DNA from: Phlebopus portentosus
Lineage: Eukaryota; Basidiomycota; Agaricomycetes; Boletales; Boletinellaceae
Length of the DNA: 64,000 bases
Assembly: GCA_037892935.1 (NCBI GenBank)
Contig: JAYXKI010000015.1
Span: forward strand, 558,001-622,000
Direction: 5' to 3'
In this document: piece after piece, positions 30,501 through 41,155 of the stretch
Numbering within the stretch: position 1 is the stretch's first letter
Layout: every line of letters begins with the position of its first letter
Position numbers and translations under genes: made by a program
The notes under the pieces: generated by a model
Databases searched by the model: none
What the model saw: only the letters and a program-made list of their open reading frames with translations
Told to the model about the DNA's origin: nothing

Positions 30501-31366
30501 GACAGACAGAGCGGGTTAATCAGGAACTAGAACAATACCTGCGGCTATACGTCAACCATCGGCAGTCGGACTGGGCGGACTGGCTGGCTCTCGCAGAATT
30601 CGCATACAACAATCGTGAACATTCAGCGACGAAGCTATCTCCCTTCTTCGTCAATACGGGAATGCACCCCTTAGACTTCACGGGGGTTGGAACGGCATCA
30701 TCGAACCTGTCAGCAGAAGAATTTGCCAAACATGTCAAGGAGGTGCACGAACTCGCTCAAGGTAACCTAACCCAAGCAAACGAAGACATGAAGCGTTTCT
30801 ACGACCGCCATGCTGGGAAGTCCATTACCTATGAGGCAGGGCAGAAAGTCTTCTTAGATGGACGAAATATCAAGACGATCCGACCGACGAAGAAGATGGA
30901 TGATAAATGGTTCGGTCCCTTCGAGGTAGTGGAAAAGGTTGGCGCAAGCGCATACAGACTCAAACTACCGAAGACCTGGAAGAAGGTCCATCCAGTTTTC
31001 AATGAGATCTTGCTCAAACCAGCCGTCCAACCGTCCTTTGAATCGCAGAAGAAACCACCTCCACCACCGCCAGTGATCATTGATGAGCAGGAAGAGTACG
31101 AGGTTGAAGAAATACTCGACTCGCGTCTGCATCGAGGCAAGCTCCAATTCCTGGTCAAGTGGGTTGGATATGAGGAAGCGACTTGGCAGCCAGAATCCGA
31201 CGTCAAGGATAATGCGCAGGAGTCAATTCAAGAATTCTACCGCAAACATCCTGGAGCTCCAAGGAAGTTAACGATACCTCGACAAAACCTGCGAGCGCTG
31301 TACAAGTTCACGTCCTCAGAAGGCTTATGTGGTTGGTCGGGACGCCCAACCTTGAAGGGGGGGTGA
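27482..31366 (+). CDS. pol: Pol polyprotein of element III (PR-RT-RH-IN-chromodomain)
   Basis: Open to TGA 31364-31366, directly before the 3' LTR; the first ATG-independent start-like codon is 27542, and expression by -1 frameshift from gag is inferred. Numbering from 27542: aspartic protease LIDSGCTGSC (residues about 160-169), reverse transcriptase [12 protein letters not shown] (about 449) and YLDDIL (about 479), RNase H acidic residues in EADASDF (about 623), YDKEMLAI and TDHANL, integrase HHCC region (GHPG about 829, CDRCQ about 860), core D-D-E in VDLIG (about 893), HDRGVQFD (about 953) and TDGQTERVNQ (about 989), then GPFEVVEK and a chromodomain (about 1184-1240, with FLVKWVGY and ATWQPE). 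The chromodomain suggests targeting to heterochromatin. No inactivating change was seen. Confidence 0.93.
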   Translation, partial: SRRPGVDVGTTGRSPKGLFSLDSLKYNRPVVQYQDANTSDGFILRKILTDILPDESEDDNDDFKVYEDLFVRRTDAQAGELREEERNQTAIKNEVVAEAPYRENVVAQANVTEAVWNVVGRRAAEVWREGIVDADQFVQRAGGKELDAFVSIVHPKVAGDDKVDLSNPLLEEENFIDAHALIDSGCTGSCIDEGFVKRYGFPTQRYIRPRPVFNADGTSNEAGLIKEYVVVRMFFGKHEEEIRLAVTSLASSNIFLGHDWLTKHNPEIDWRLGTVKFTRCPDECESPLSSEEIDEEFVRNVRMKEAAKWPPYLEEYADVFSEESFERLPNHRTWDHAIDLKPDFKPSDCKVYPLSPKEQEAMREFIEENLASGRIRQSKSPMASPFFFIKKEDGSLRAIQDYRKLNEGTVKNKYPLPLINELIDKVKDARYITKLDVRWGYYNIRIREGDEWKAAFQTNLGLFEPTVMFFGLCNAPATFQGFMNDIFRELIHEGIVIIYLDDILIFSNDLEEHRRRTKRVFEILRQNGLFLKPQKCEFEVDTVKYLGHIIGNGEVRMDPKKTVAVQDWPVPRNVHELQQFLGLGNWLRRFVKDYSSVVKPLTTLTGKVEWKWGEDEQAAFEELKRRLSSPPVLAIPNNEDPFRVEADASDFATGGVLLQKQDGKWKVIAYRSSTFLEAERNYEIYDKEMLAIIQALKEWRQYLQGANQPFEVWTDHANLTYFRSPQKLNRRQARWRLDLAEFDFTLVHKPGKTLGKADLLSRRADYDKGERDNENVTFIKKEWLVRGMVQMSREVLVEKVVEAQRQEDEGVRPKDVEKRGDMWRKGRRLYVPASIREDVMKEHHDLTLAGHPGATKTIQLIARRYWWPRMSADVRVYVRGCDRCQRTKALRTTRAKVLHPNEVPEAPWQIVTVDLIGELPESNGFNAICVVVDRFSKQIHAIPTMTKLTAEGMARIYRDHVFRLHGLPRKIIHDRGVQFDAKMMKELYKLLHIEGNPSTAYHPQTDGQTERVNQELEQYLRLYVNHRQSDWADWLALAEFAYNNREHSATKLSPFFVNTGMHPLDFTGVGTASSNLSAEEFAKHVKEVHELAQGNLTQANEDMKRFYDRHAGKSITYEAGQKVFLDGRNIKTIRPTKKMDDKWFGPFEVVEKVGASAYRLKLPKTWKKVHPVFNEILLKPAVQPSFESQKKPPPPPPVIIDEQEEYEVEEILDSRLHRGKLQFLVKWVGYEEATWQPESDVKDNAQESIQEFYRKHPGAPRKLTIPRQNLRALYKFTSSEGLCGWSGRPTLKGG

Positions 31367-31767
31367 TGTAAGGACTCGAACATTTTCCTTTTCTTTTCTG
31401 ACGTCATCATTTATTTTAATATTCTTTTTCTTTTCTTTTATTTTTCTTATGCGCTTATTCATCCTTTTGCCGGAACATTCCACAATGTTCTATCATGCTC
31501 ACTAATCACCCCATTCCTTGTCATGTGACTTCCCTTTAGGGTAGACCTTTCCCGTGCCCAAAGTCTATATAAGTAGATAGTTTGACTCTTTCGTTCCTTG
31601 TCTTTCTATTCTACTTACCTTCACTGCGACCTAGCGTTCGACGGTCTGGACTTAAGCCTCGTCTTAGCTGTCTTGACCTGAGCGACGTGTTTGGGATTAT
31701 CTCATTCACGCTTGTTTGTTGTTGTGTTGGCCTGCCTCGACTCAGTCCTTGAGCCGTCTGCCTAACA
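31367..31767 (+). repeat. 3' LTR of element III
   Basis: 401 bp, TGTAAGGACTCG to TGCCTAACA. Six differences from 25229-25629 by eye (about 98.5% identity). Confidence 0.93.
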
Positions 31768-32005
31768 TTTGGTCGAAGGGGGAACAAGGTGATCATAAGA
31801 TAGGAGTGGAGGCGTCGCCGCCGGTTCGTATGATCGGCGGCAGCGGCGGCATGGGTGCTGTTCCTAGGCTGCCGAAGGTCCGGCGGCCACTGACCAGGCT
31901 GTATTATGGGTAATGGCAGCAAAGGCTGGTTTGCTGACAATAGTATGCGGGGTGTCCTGGGTATGGCATAGGGGAGTACAGCCCTTACAGGCCTGTGCCG
32001 CTGGA
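31768..32005. other. Host DNA right of element III, no gene seen
   Basis: GC-rich sequence with GGC-rich patches similar in character to 24090-24600. No reading frame is supported. Confidence 0.4.
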
Positions 32006-32034
32006 CCGGTACAGGTTAGTGCGGCGCACTACAA
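32006..32034 (+). repeat. 29 bp direct repeat, left copy
   Basis: Matches 33415-33443 at 27 of 29 positions; the differences are a C/T and a G/A change. The pair brackets a 1.38 kb block. Confidence 0.7.
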
Positions 32035-33414
32035 CGCTAGACCCGAGATTGCGCATGAGACACATGTTCTGCAGTAATCTGCATCATAACAGTGGAACTC
32101 AGTGCAGATTGACTTGATTTGAAGTGGTATGGACTACTGTAGCCTCTCGCATTTGACCGCTGTGTAGGAAGAACTTTTGACACTCAGAATCCACCAAGAG
32201 TGGCTGATCAGACACTCGAGCCACCCAGTCGAAAATACAAAGGCTGACTTAGCTAGCCCATCTTACTAAAACCCAGGCACGAGAGGTAAATTGAAGGATC
32301 TGCAATCGGCCCCCGATGCCCCCAAGCTTCAACTCGACGTGATGTGCTCTGGCTTTTCCCTTTTGAGTCCCATATGCATCCATATTTTGTTTTGTCCCCC
32401 TATGATCCTTATGCTTGTCATTCTATATGCGCTCACATTTTGTATTGTGCTCTATGGTCATTATGCTCGCCACCTTCCAGATATGCTCACCTTGTCTTTT
32501 GTTCCCATGTGTTCTCTTATGATTATCACTTCCGATTTCCCTTCGTTATGCTCCCTGATGCTCTGATGGCTCAGGTTCGGACAATGTTATAAATAGGCAT
32601 GCTACTCATAGTAGGAGGACAGTTTTTGGGGAACAGAGGACAGTTTAGCTCAGAACAGCTCAGTCCGAAGTTCAGTTCAGACTAGGAACCCACTCTAGCT
32701 ACAGTCAAGACCAATTTGACTCTTCCTGTACCCTCCTCGACTCTCTATCTCTCACAAATACATGATAGCTCTGTCTTATATGCCTGGAGTCTTCTGCTCT
32801 GCAGTCGTACCTGAGCCCAGTGTGATCAGTTTGACCCATGTTGAAGTCTGAGACCCTCATCACTCTTCCTTACGCCTCTACGTGAGGTCTCACTTGAGTC
32901 CCTTGCATATTGCCTCATTCTGCAATGTATCGCCTTGTTTCATTTTGTAACCTGCCGTAACCCGTCGTAACTCATCGTAACTCATTATATCGTGTCGGGT
33001 CCTCAAAAGGATCACTTTTGTATTGTCAGCACTTAGAGGAAGTCCTTCTCTAAGCTTCATCTCATCGTCTTCCACCTCCAGGGTTCAAATCCATCAAGGG
33101 ATTACCTGTGAGGACATTGATTACCTTTGCACCACCACTGCCGATCCCCCTTGCTTTGACTTCTCCCACCTTGCTTCTTCACCTATCTCCTTGATCCAAT
33201 CCCCCCCCCCCCCCCTTGCATACATCCAGCAGCCTTCCAATCCCATTTTCTCCTCCATCCCTTCCAGAACTACTCCGGAACCCAGATCAACACATCAGCC
33301 CTTCTCTAGTTCTCTCCCAAAGTCACCCTTCTCTTTCCCACTTGTTTTAATCTGACCAAACAGCCCCCAAGAACTGTGACACTCCTCAGCTATCAGACAG
33401 TTCACAGGAGTTTC
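32035..33414 (+). mobile_element. Family X-like block (divergent copy 3)
   Basis: The block ends CACAGGAGTTTCA like copies 1 and 2 and has TATAAAT at 32588-32594 followed by GCATGCTACTCATAGTAGGA, which aligns with the segment after the TATA of copy 1 (about 70% by eye). The left border is not recognisable from the family terminus. A run of 15 C occurs at 33201-33215. Short Cys- and Pro-rich reading frames here are not convincing as genes. Confidence 0.5.
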
Positions 33415-33443
33415 ACCGGTACAGGTTAGTGTGGCACACTACA
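33415..33443 (+). repeat. 29 bp direct repeat, right copy
   Basis: Partner of 32006-32034; starts at the last base of the TTTCA terminus. Confidence 0.7.
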
Positions 33444-34144
33444 CCGGGGTGGATGAGGTCTTGAAAATGGCTGCGCTGTATATAAGGGATCAATTCTTCG
33501 AGATTCTGTCTGCTGTGCAGAGAGATCGGACTGCGCGTGTCATTTCTTCTCATAGTAAGGCTGTAGTCGACCCTTCCCATTTGTTACCTGAAGACACCAG
33601 CAGCATTTGCATAACGTCTTGCATTTCTGGTACTTATATTTCTTTTGTGGTGGCATATTGAGTGAGAACACGTTTGGATTGGCTGGAGACGCATAATTGT
33701 CGAAGTGACGAAGAGCAAGGGTAAGACGCGTCCTGCAAAATATGTGATCTCATAAAGTTAAGGCTATCTTATCTATATGATCGATGTGCATCTAATCAGA
33801 CAGATTATGTCGTATATGCAGGCCGACTATCTCCCCTCTATTGGCCAGGTGACCTACATAAATCTAAGTTATTCTACACGGGTCTAGACATACTGTCCGT
33901 GTTATATCATGTACCTCAAAACATCTATATCTACTATTTGTGAACTAGTCGTATGTAAACCAGAAAATTTAGCTTATATAGGTACAGGAACCACACTAGA
34001 TCTTAAGCCCGCTCGTCTTTTAAGGTACGCGTAAGCGATGCTACAAAGTAATTCAAGCCTTAGTTGATTGTTCCCAAATTGGTATTTATGTGGGTACATA
34101 GCAGACAAACTTATATTTACAAAACAACACAACAGTGGACGCGA
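33444..34144. other. Intergenic region
   Basis: AT-rich in its second half. TATATAA near 33478 precedes a 76-codon frame (33431-33661) that begins upstream of it and is not supported by any recognised motif. The region lies downstream of the Rieske gene at 34145-36280. Confidence 0.4.
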
Positions 34145-36280
34145 TTACCAGGACAAGGAGCTCTCTAGTTCAGTGCAAATCTTATCAGCTTCGCAGCGAG
34201 GAGCTTCTCCGTCTGGCTGAGACAAGGGCCGAGCAGGATAGATCGCCTCGCCCAGGTGGCGTTCCTTCTCCAAGTGCGTCTTGCAGTAATCTGACACGAA
34301 TGGATCAATCAAAGTTCGCATCTTCAATTGAACAAAGGGAATTCTATGCATACCGAGAACACGACCTTGGTAATACAACACGCCGTTCTCCTCACGAGGG
34401 TGCACTGTAATTAAAAACACGCTCAGTTGGGTCGCTCGACTGACAGAACAAGAACGTTCTCACAGATTCCCGTGTTGTAGATACCGGAGCTCAGACCCCG
34501 CTGCGTCTTCTCGCAGAGGTCAAAGTCTTCCTGTTGAACCTGAGTAAAGAACTGCATTGAACGGTTAGGGTCAAATCGCATCCATTGTTGTAGCGACGGC
34601 GGCATACCTTCCTGTTCTCGTCTAGCACTTCCTGCGGAACGCCCTTACGGCGGAACACCTAGAAAAGCGCATGTTTTCAGGAGAAGAGCTTCGACTTAGC
34701 TACTCTCGATATTAACACACATCAAATTCCATACGAGTCTAAAGCATATCAGCAAATCAGCAAAGGTTTGAGATTAGGAAGATAGCTGACTAATATACCT
34801 TCGTTGCACTCAGTGGACATGTCCGCATGATGTACCACATCTCAGGAGTAACTGTTACACCGTTCCTGATAGGGGGTTCGCGAAGGTACCCAGTAAACGC
34901 GATTGAGCAGATAAGGATGGAACGTTGAACACATACGTAGGAAACACGAATGTGAAACGCTGCATTTCCTCAGGATTGGACTTCTTCGGCGCGTAATGCC
35001 GTGCCGAATTCGAGAGCGGCTCGACAGTGTATTGCTTCAGGTCGAGGGACTAAATTCCAAAATCCATACAGCTCTAGACAGGGACAACTAGACGTAAAAT
35101 ATCCGCTTACCTGCGCAAATCCCGGGTGTGCAATACTATCGGATGTTATCAGAGCAGACCGTTATCAATTCAAACGGAGCTTAACGATTAGTGTATGATA
35201 CAACTTACGTGCAATGATAACACTCCTGATATCCATCGGTCATCGTCTTCCAGTTGAAGTTGCCAATAGCCTGTCGCTGATAGAATGGCCTGATCGATTG
35301 CATCGATTAATGAGACTTTTAGTTTAGAAATACACGCCTCGAAGACTTACTCATATTCAGAGAAGTCAGTGTCTTTCCATTCCGCCGGAAGCTGAGAGAA
35401 GTGATCTTCAAACGGAACCGGTGTTGCAGACGAGTCGTAGTTCAGGAAAATAAACCCTTGCTCTGTCACATGTGTGTGCACTTTAAAGAGACCCTGATCG
35501 TATTTATCCGTGAGTAACTTGGACTCGGTGACAAAACACATAAAACATGACACACATTTGCGGACTTGTCAAAGCCTTCCACGGTGTCGAACTGAATATT
35601 GAGTAGTTTAGGACATCAGTATATTCTTCAAAACCTTTATTGCAACTACCTTGGGTGCTTTGACGAGTTCTCCTTTGGGATTGTAACTCCATCCATGGTA
35701 CTTGGGAAAGATTCATTAACATTCACGAAGTTGCAGCCGTAAGGAGATTGGATACCCACTTTGCACCCTACGACGAGGCTGGACCCTTCGGACTTAGTAA
35801 CAACGGGATGGGCACGGTGTCTACAGACATTGTGGAAGGCTTGGTAGTTATTGTCCCGGTCCCTGCCGATTTTCATAAGTCTTCGGCATTGGAAAAGGAA
35901 GATTTAGTTACCGAATGATGAAGTAGTCGAAAACATAATTCCCTGTTGTGCATGGAAATGTAAGGCCGTTGTTATGAAACGTTATAACAGCTACGCACCG
36001 CTAACATAGTCCCCAGGCTTGGAAAAGTGGCTCGTATGAGAGGTCAAGAGCCAGACCTACACAGAGACTTCAGTACGATAGACAAGTAAAAAAACGACAT
36101 TCATCTAACCTTTGAGAATATAGCCCGCTTTTCCAGCTCAAAAATAGGCTCATCGAACATCCATTGAGCAGGAAGAGTCGAATGAGACGTCACGGGCAAT
36201 GGCAAGTTTGCCTTCAGAGGAGTCGAGCTGGTTGGATTCTCCCCTGGTCTGGACGCGATATCGATAGCGACAGGAGCCAT
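34145..36280 (-). CDS. Rieske non-heme iron oxygenase, copy A
   Basis: Multi-exon gene with about a dozen short exons read on the minus strand. ATG is at 36278-36280 (MAPVAIDIAS), exon 1 ends at 36110 (EKRAIFSK, then GTTAGA), and the stop TAA is at 34145-34147. The Rieske [2Fe-2S] motif is split by an intron: NVCRHRAHPVV ... GCK / YHGWSYNPKGELVKAPK. The mononuclear iron site reads DGYQECYHCTIAHPGF (E-x2-H-x4-H). Later blocks are FVFPTNGVTVTPEMWYIMRT, TRMEFDVFRRKG and EDFDLCEKTQRGLSSGIYNTG. The family (choline monooxygenase-like and ring-hydroxylating oxygenase alpha subunits) oxidises small substrates using electrons passed through the Rieske cluster; the substrate here is unknown. A paralogue lies divergently at 37704-39866. 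Exon borders are by eye. Confidence 0.88.
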
Positions 36281-37703
36281 ATTGAATATCTGAGAGAAGA
36301 CAGGGTACAGAGCTGTCTGGAGGAAAACACAGAGTGCACCGCGTCCTTAAATACAGCGAACAGAAAATGCGTGCGATATCATATTTTCCTCCAAGCTCCT
36401 TCGGCAACATTAAGACGCTATTGACCTAAGTCACCCTGCCGGACTTAACGACCCTCAAATTTAATGACCAGAAGGTAGCATTAAAGGCAATGGCATTGAT
36501 ACATTTCAGAACTGGCTCTGTGAAGAACCCAGGATCGAAGTAATAAGCTCAGACAGCGATCACGAACTGGAGGCTGTTAAATTTGCATCCATGCGGGAAG
36601 CCGTGATGTGCTATTCTGACCTAGAAGATTCCGGAATTCCGAGTAGATGCATTCGTGTTACGGAGTCTGTCCCCTTGGATGGTCAATGGAGTGCGTGTCT
36701 CGCGGCACATCTCGGATTTCGGAGAAGAATCACGCCAGATACACGCTCAGTCGCCGACCAAAATTCAAAATTGAAATGAGCGTGTGAGTGTGACGCATTT
36801 ACGTACATTCGCTCCTGAGTTCTTCATGAGCAACAGGTGTGACTTACGATTGCACACAGTGGTGGCAAGGAAAAAGACACTGTTCGGAGTCAATCGATCT
36901 GGCAAGCATCTGACGTCACGTGCTTTGGTCGATCATGATGTGACGCCGCAAAGATCGATCCAGCGTCTCTCCTTCCTTCAAATATGGGGGAATGACCCTA
37001 TCTCCTGTCGATTGCGAAGGTTTCATTGATGATCAAAACTTTCGGACCTCATGAGCTTTCTGAGGTCCTATGACCTTGCGCTCCTGGTCAGTAGATCCTC
37101 GTTGGGTGCTCCTTTTCTCACCTTCTCGTGGCCTTTACGTGGGGATGCCTTTCATTTCCACCAAGCAATTCGGATAGACCAATCGCGATCGGCTTCCTTC
37201 TATTCAACCGAATGAATGTTTCGAGCTCTCGTGCAGGGATTCTGGAAAATAAAGCTGCTAGGGTACGAAAAGAAAAGTAACTGGCTTATCATCTTCGTCG
37301 TCTCCGGTTTGCGACGGACTATCAGCTCCCTTCAAAATACAATAGGCTGTTCCCACTATCATTCGTGGGACATCTTTCCCGGGCTTCCTCGCTTGAAATA
37401 TTTACATAGCTCTATCTTGCAACGAGGGGTCTTTAAGATTCCAGGTGATAGAGTGGAGAAGTAGATAAGAGTCTTGAACTCTGGTTATTCGGTGCAACTC
37501 TGAACACGGTATCTCTGATATCTCGGTCCCCCAACTCGTGCACCTATCAAATGGCTTCGATTTCGGCGCCAGAAGTGATAATCTGGTGGGGACCTTACCG
37601 AACTTGACTAGCCAAGCAATCTCCAAGGTCTACTTATAGACTGCTCGTGTCTGTCCGTCCTTCTTCGCAGTTTGAAAGACCCTTCATCACAGAAATCCCA
37701 AAC
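36281..37703. other. Shared 1.4 kb region between two divergent Rieske genes
   Basis: No supported gene. It must hold the promoters of both genes. A CCAAT motif is at about 37176-37180. Short frames at 36591-36779 and 36784-37029 show no recognisable features. Confidence 0.4.
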
Positions 37704-39866
37704 ATGTCTCCCGTCGCAGTTGATAATACTGTCTGTAACTTGTCGGAAGCCGAATCTACCGATGAAAACTCTAATTCTCGCAAGCCAAAGACGCTGCCAG
37801 CGCAATGGATGCGCGACGAAACCATTTTTCACCTTGAAAAAAGGGCTATCTTCTCAAAAGTACATGGATTACTTTCACGTCTCTGTTTTATTCTGACAGT
37901 GTTTTTATGTGTCTGTTTCAGTCGTGGTTGCTCGCCTCTCATGCTTCTCGTTTCGCGAAGCCGGGAGACTATATTAGTGGTGAGACGTTTCTTTTCTCAG
38001 TGCCTGTGGCCAACAATCTGATAAAATGTCAGGCAGTTATGTATTCGACTTCTTCATTATCATGTGATGACTTCTTGCAAGTGCACGTACTATTGAAAGC
38101 TGACTTCCTGCAGGGATCGGGATGGAAATTTCCAAGCATTCCATAACGTCTGTCGCCACAGAGCATACCCAGTCGTAACAAAGCCATTGGGCTCTACTCT
38201 TGTTGTCGGATGCAGAGTAAGCAACCTCCGAGATAGGGTCTATGCGGTGTAGCTGACTCGTCTAATAGTATCACGGTTGGAGCTACAATGCGAAGGGTGA
38301 TCTCGTTAAAGCACCAAAGGTTTGCCTTAGATCCTTCTTCCGAAGCATATGACACAAGACTTATTTTCTTCACCCCTGACGTAGTTCGACACCGTCCCCG
38401 GATTTGACAAGAAAGCCAATGTGAGGAACGGGGATTCTTTACACGTGTGACCGAACTCAACGATTCATTCTATTATTAAGGGTCTTTTCAAGGTGCACAC
38501 GCACGTTACTCCACAAGGGTTCATTTTCATCAACTTCGACGCGTCTCCAAACCCCGTACCTTTCGAAGAGCACTTTGGTCAGCTTCCGCACGAGTGGCGA
38601 CACTTCAACAAAGATGATTACACGTAAGCAGCGAAGATTATCTGCTAACTTTATGAACCGCTCACGCGGAGTTCAGATATGCATATAATTGGCAAGTTGA
38701 GGGTGAATACAACTGGAAGACATTTATGGATGGTTACCAAGAATGCTATCACTGCCCGTACGTAATACCTTTCTTGCCGAATACCGATCCGTCGATTGAC
38801 TTTACGTCTATCACGCACAGTATCAGTCATCCCGGTTTTGCTAAGGCAAGAACAAACTTGTTGTGTACGATCAACTTCCGATTTTAAGTTCAGCCCAGAC
38901 ACTTGATTTGAACCAGTATCGTGTCACGCCTCTCACAAATGCCGCCCGTCACGAGGTACCTAATGCGAAGACCAGTTTGGACAATGCTCCAGCCCCGGTA
39001 AATTCTCTGAGTGTCTAAAACTTCCTCATTAATGATCGTTTGATGTAGACTTTCACATTCATTTTCCCTACGTCGGTTCAGATTATTGTCTCTCATTTCC
39101 TTTGATAATCCAATGGTCCCTCTGTTCTCAGATCTGGAATCACTGTCACGGAAACAATGTGGTATACGATGCGTACGATCCCTATCTCCGCAACGAAAGT
39201 TAGTCAATCTGTTGCCTAAATTGTAGATTGCTGACTTATTCACATGAATAGACCAGGATGGAATATGATGTATGTTCGCATGCACAAAAGGAGCTTCGAA
39301 GTCTGTGTAACTTTCATGTTCTGTTAAGGTTTACCGCCGCAAGACTGTGCCGTACGAAGAACTTCGCGAATTCATGAAAGTGCGTTTGCTCCACCCCCAA
39401 TCTCTGGGCGTCTTTGAAATTTATCTGATTGTCTATTTTCCGCCTGTCCAATAGTTCTACGAACAAGTTGAGAAGGAGGACTACGACCTTTGTGTTGCCA
39501 CGCAGCGAGGACTCAATGCTGGTATTTACAGACATGGGTTCCGTAAGTTCTTGTTTCTTCTCACCTTTTGGAAGCTCTTCTGATTATGTATGTGGCTACT
39601 CTTAGTACACCCCGAACGGGAGAATGGGGTGCATTATTACCAGGAACTAACCATCAGTACTGATTTACTAATGCCGAAGCCGAGTCCACTGACGTATCTT
39701 TGTACTAGACTTCTGTGAAAAGCATCTCGCAGCGGAGAATGCTGCAGGACACGAGATATTGCCTGCACGCCCTGCATCACAGCAGGAAGATCCAAACACC
39801 TCCACGTGTGCCGCAAGTAAGATTTGCGCTCAGCTAGGCGAGGAACGTGGCAAGCTCGTGTGGTAA
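37704..39866 (+). CDS. Rieske non-heme iron oxygenase, copy B
   Basis: ATG 37704 (MSPVAVDNTV), exon 1 to 37859, exon 2 37922-37979, and so on to TAA 39864-39866. The reconstructed product parallels copy A exon by exon: LEKRAIFSK, SHASRFAKPGDYISG, FHNVCRHRAYPVV ... GCR / YHGWSYNAKGDLVKAPK for the Rieske centre, KVHTHVTPQGFIFINFD, DGYQECYHCPISHPGF for the catalytic iron, FPTSGITVTETMWYTMRT, TRMEYDVYRRK, EDYDLCVATQRGLNAGIYRHGF and HPERENGVHYYQ. One intron after HPGFAK begins GC instead of GT, a known minor donor. The donor after HYYQ is unclear (CAG/GAACT), so the last exon junction is provisional. The substrate is unknown. The gene is transcribed away from copy A. Confidence 0.87.
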
Positions 39867-41155
39867 CCGCCTAAAGATTGCTGAACAAGACATGTCAATA
39901 CGTACCTTTGAACGATTCGAAACAAATTATTTTGTCCGTTTTCTTTTCTGACCTGAAAATTGGATTACTTCTATGTATGAGCCGATCCACAAACCGAAGG
40001 TACCCTCGGGTCATGCAAAACTCCTCAAATTAGGTCTCAGAAACCGTGTCCGTCATTTAAGGAAACTCGTGTCTTGTCAGCTACACTACCAATGAGGTCT
40101 GGATCTCCGGACCAACAATCACTGGTATCTCTCGGCGCATCAACAAGTATTATTAGCTCTCGCTTTGCTTGCGCATTTTTTGTCCTCTAGCTATCTTTGC
40201 AGCAAGGTGAGAATACGGTTCGAGCCCCACTTCTCTCACCTGCTCAGCTGCGGGAAGGCTATTTAATCTGATGAATGCACAGGTCACATTTGATACACCC
40301 ATCAAGCAGCCGATCGATGGCGTTAGGTATCTCTATTATTAGGACAAAAGCAACAGTCCTGCATTCCGCTAGGTAGATTTTATCTTGTGGCACGTTGTAT
40401 ACGTCGCGCGGAACCGTGAACATAGTGATGATCGGATAGACATGTTCAGCGCGCAGGTTTGCACTCGTGAACGGAAGGCGAATAATTACTTCCATATCTT
40501 GGACATGGCAACCAGACCGGTGAACAATGGGGGGAAAGCGTGTAATTGAAGCGTGTAGGCATATTAATATTATATCGATGGCAAAAGATGAAGAGTAATT
40601 CGATTGTCTCATCTCGCGAGGGGCGGGGTGTGTATTTCCTGCTTCGCAGTACTGATTCAACCCCTAAGCTGCATAAAGAACTTCTGGATTCTGCGGTGAC
40701 CTTTGAAGTCATTGGCCGAAGCGACTTCTTTGTGAAGGAGCTTCAGGGATTCCTCCGGTTGGCGAAAACAGAACATCAAGGACAAACAAATAGTCCTTTC
40801 CGCGGAGAACGAGTATCTTAAGGCGCAGTCCCTAGAGCGTTATTACCGTTCAGGAAATTGTATGACAGAAAAATGAATGGCAGTACTACAGCACAAAGAA
40901 TGTGGAACAATAATGGAGAATCGAATAAGGGAATACACAATGAAAAGAAACTCGAACAGGGGACGTGACAATAGGATACGAGCAAAGCCACGGCGCCGAT
41001 GAATCACGGAGGCTCAGCTTTGGCGGCATAACGCTATGGGGAAGAATGGAGGCATAGTGCAAACCCAATTAATGGGGGGCTCAACAACTCCAAGGATTTA
41101 AGCTCGGCGAAGATGCTCATCTCCCAGCCTTGAGATCATACTCCTTCTCACAGGG
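39867..41155. other. Intergenic region
   Basis: Overlapping short frames on both strands (for example 40259-40660 minus, 40546-40821 plus) lack recognisable motifs. A short hairpin (GGTGAGAA / TTCTCTCACC) is at about 40208-40242. Nothing here is called as a gene. Confidence 0.4.

Larger units (their letters stand above)
25229..31767 (+). mobile_element. Ty3/gypsy chromovirus element III, structurally complete
   Basis: 6539 bp: 5' LTR, primer-binding site, leader, open gag, open pol, polypurine tract (about 31352-31366) and 3' LTR. LTRs are both 401 bp with six differences. Both coding frames are free of internal stops, so it is the most likely active copy in the window. The flanking pentamers (GGTGG left, TTTGG right) do not match, so no target duplication is visible. 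Confidence 0.95.

Noticed and set aside
33201..33215. Run of 15 C
   Set aside because: A simple homopolymer, possibly of inexact length; no function can be inferred.
40203..40250. tRNA-like stretch with GGTTCGAGCCCC
   Set aside because: It resembles a T-arm, but no D-arm, anticodon arm or acceptor pairing could be built; it is a simple hairpin at best. No tRNA or rRNA gene was found in the window.
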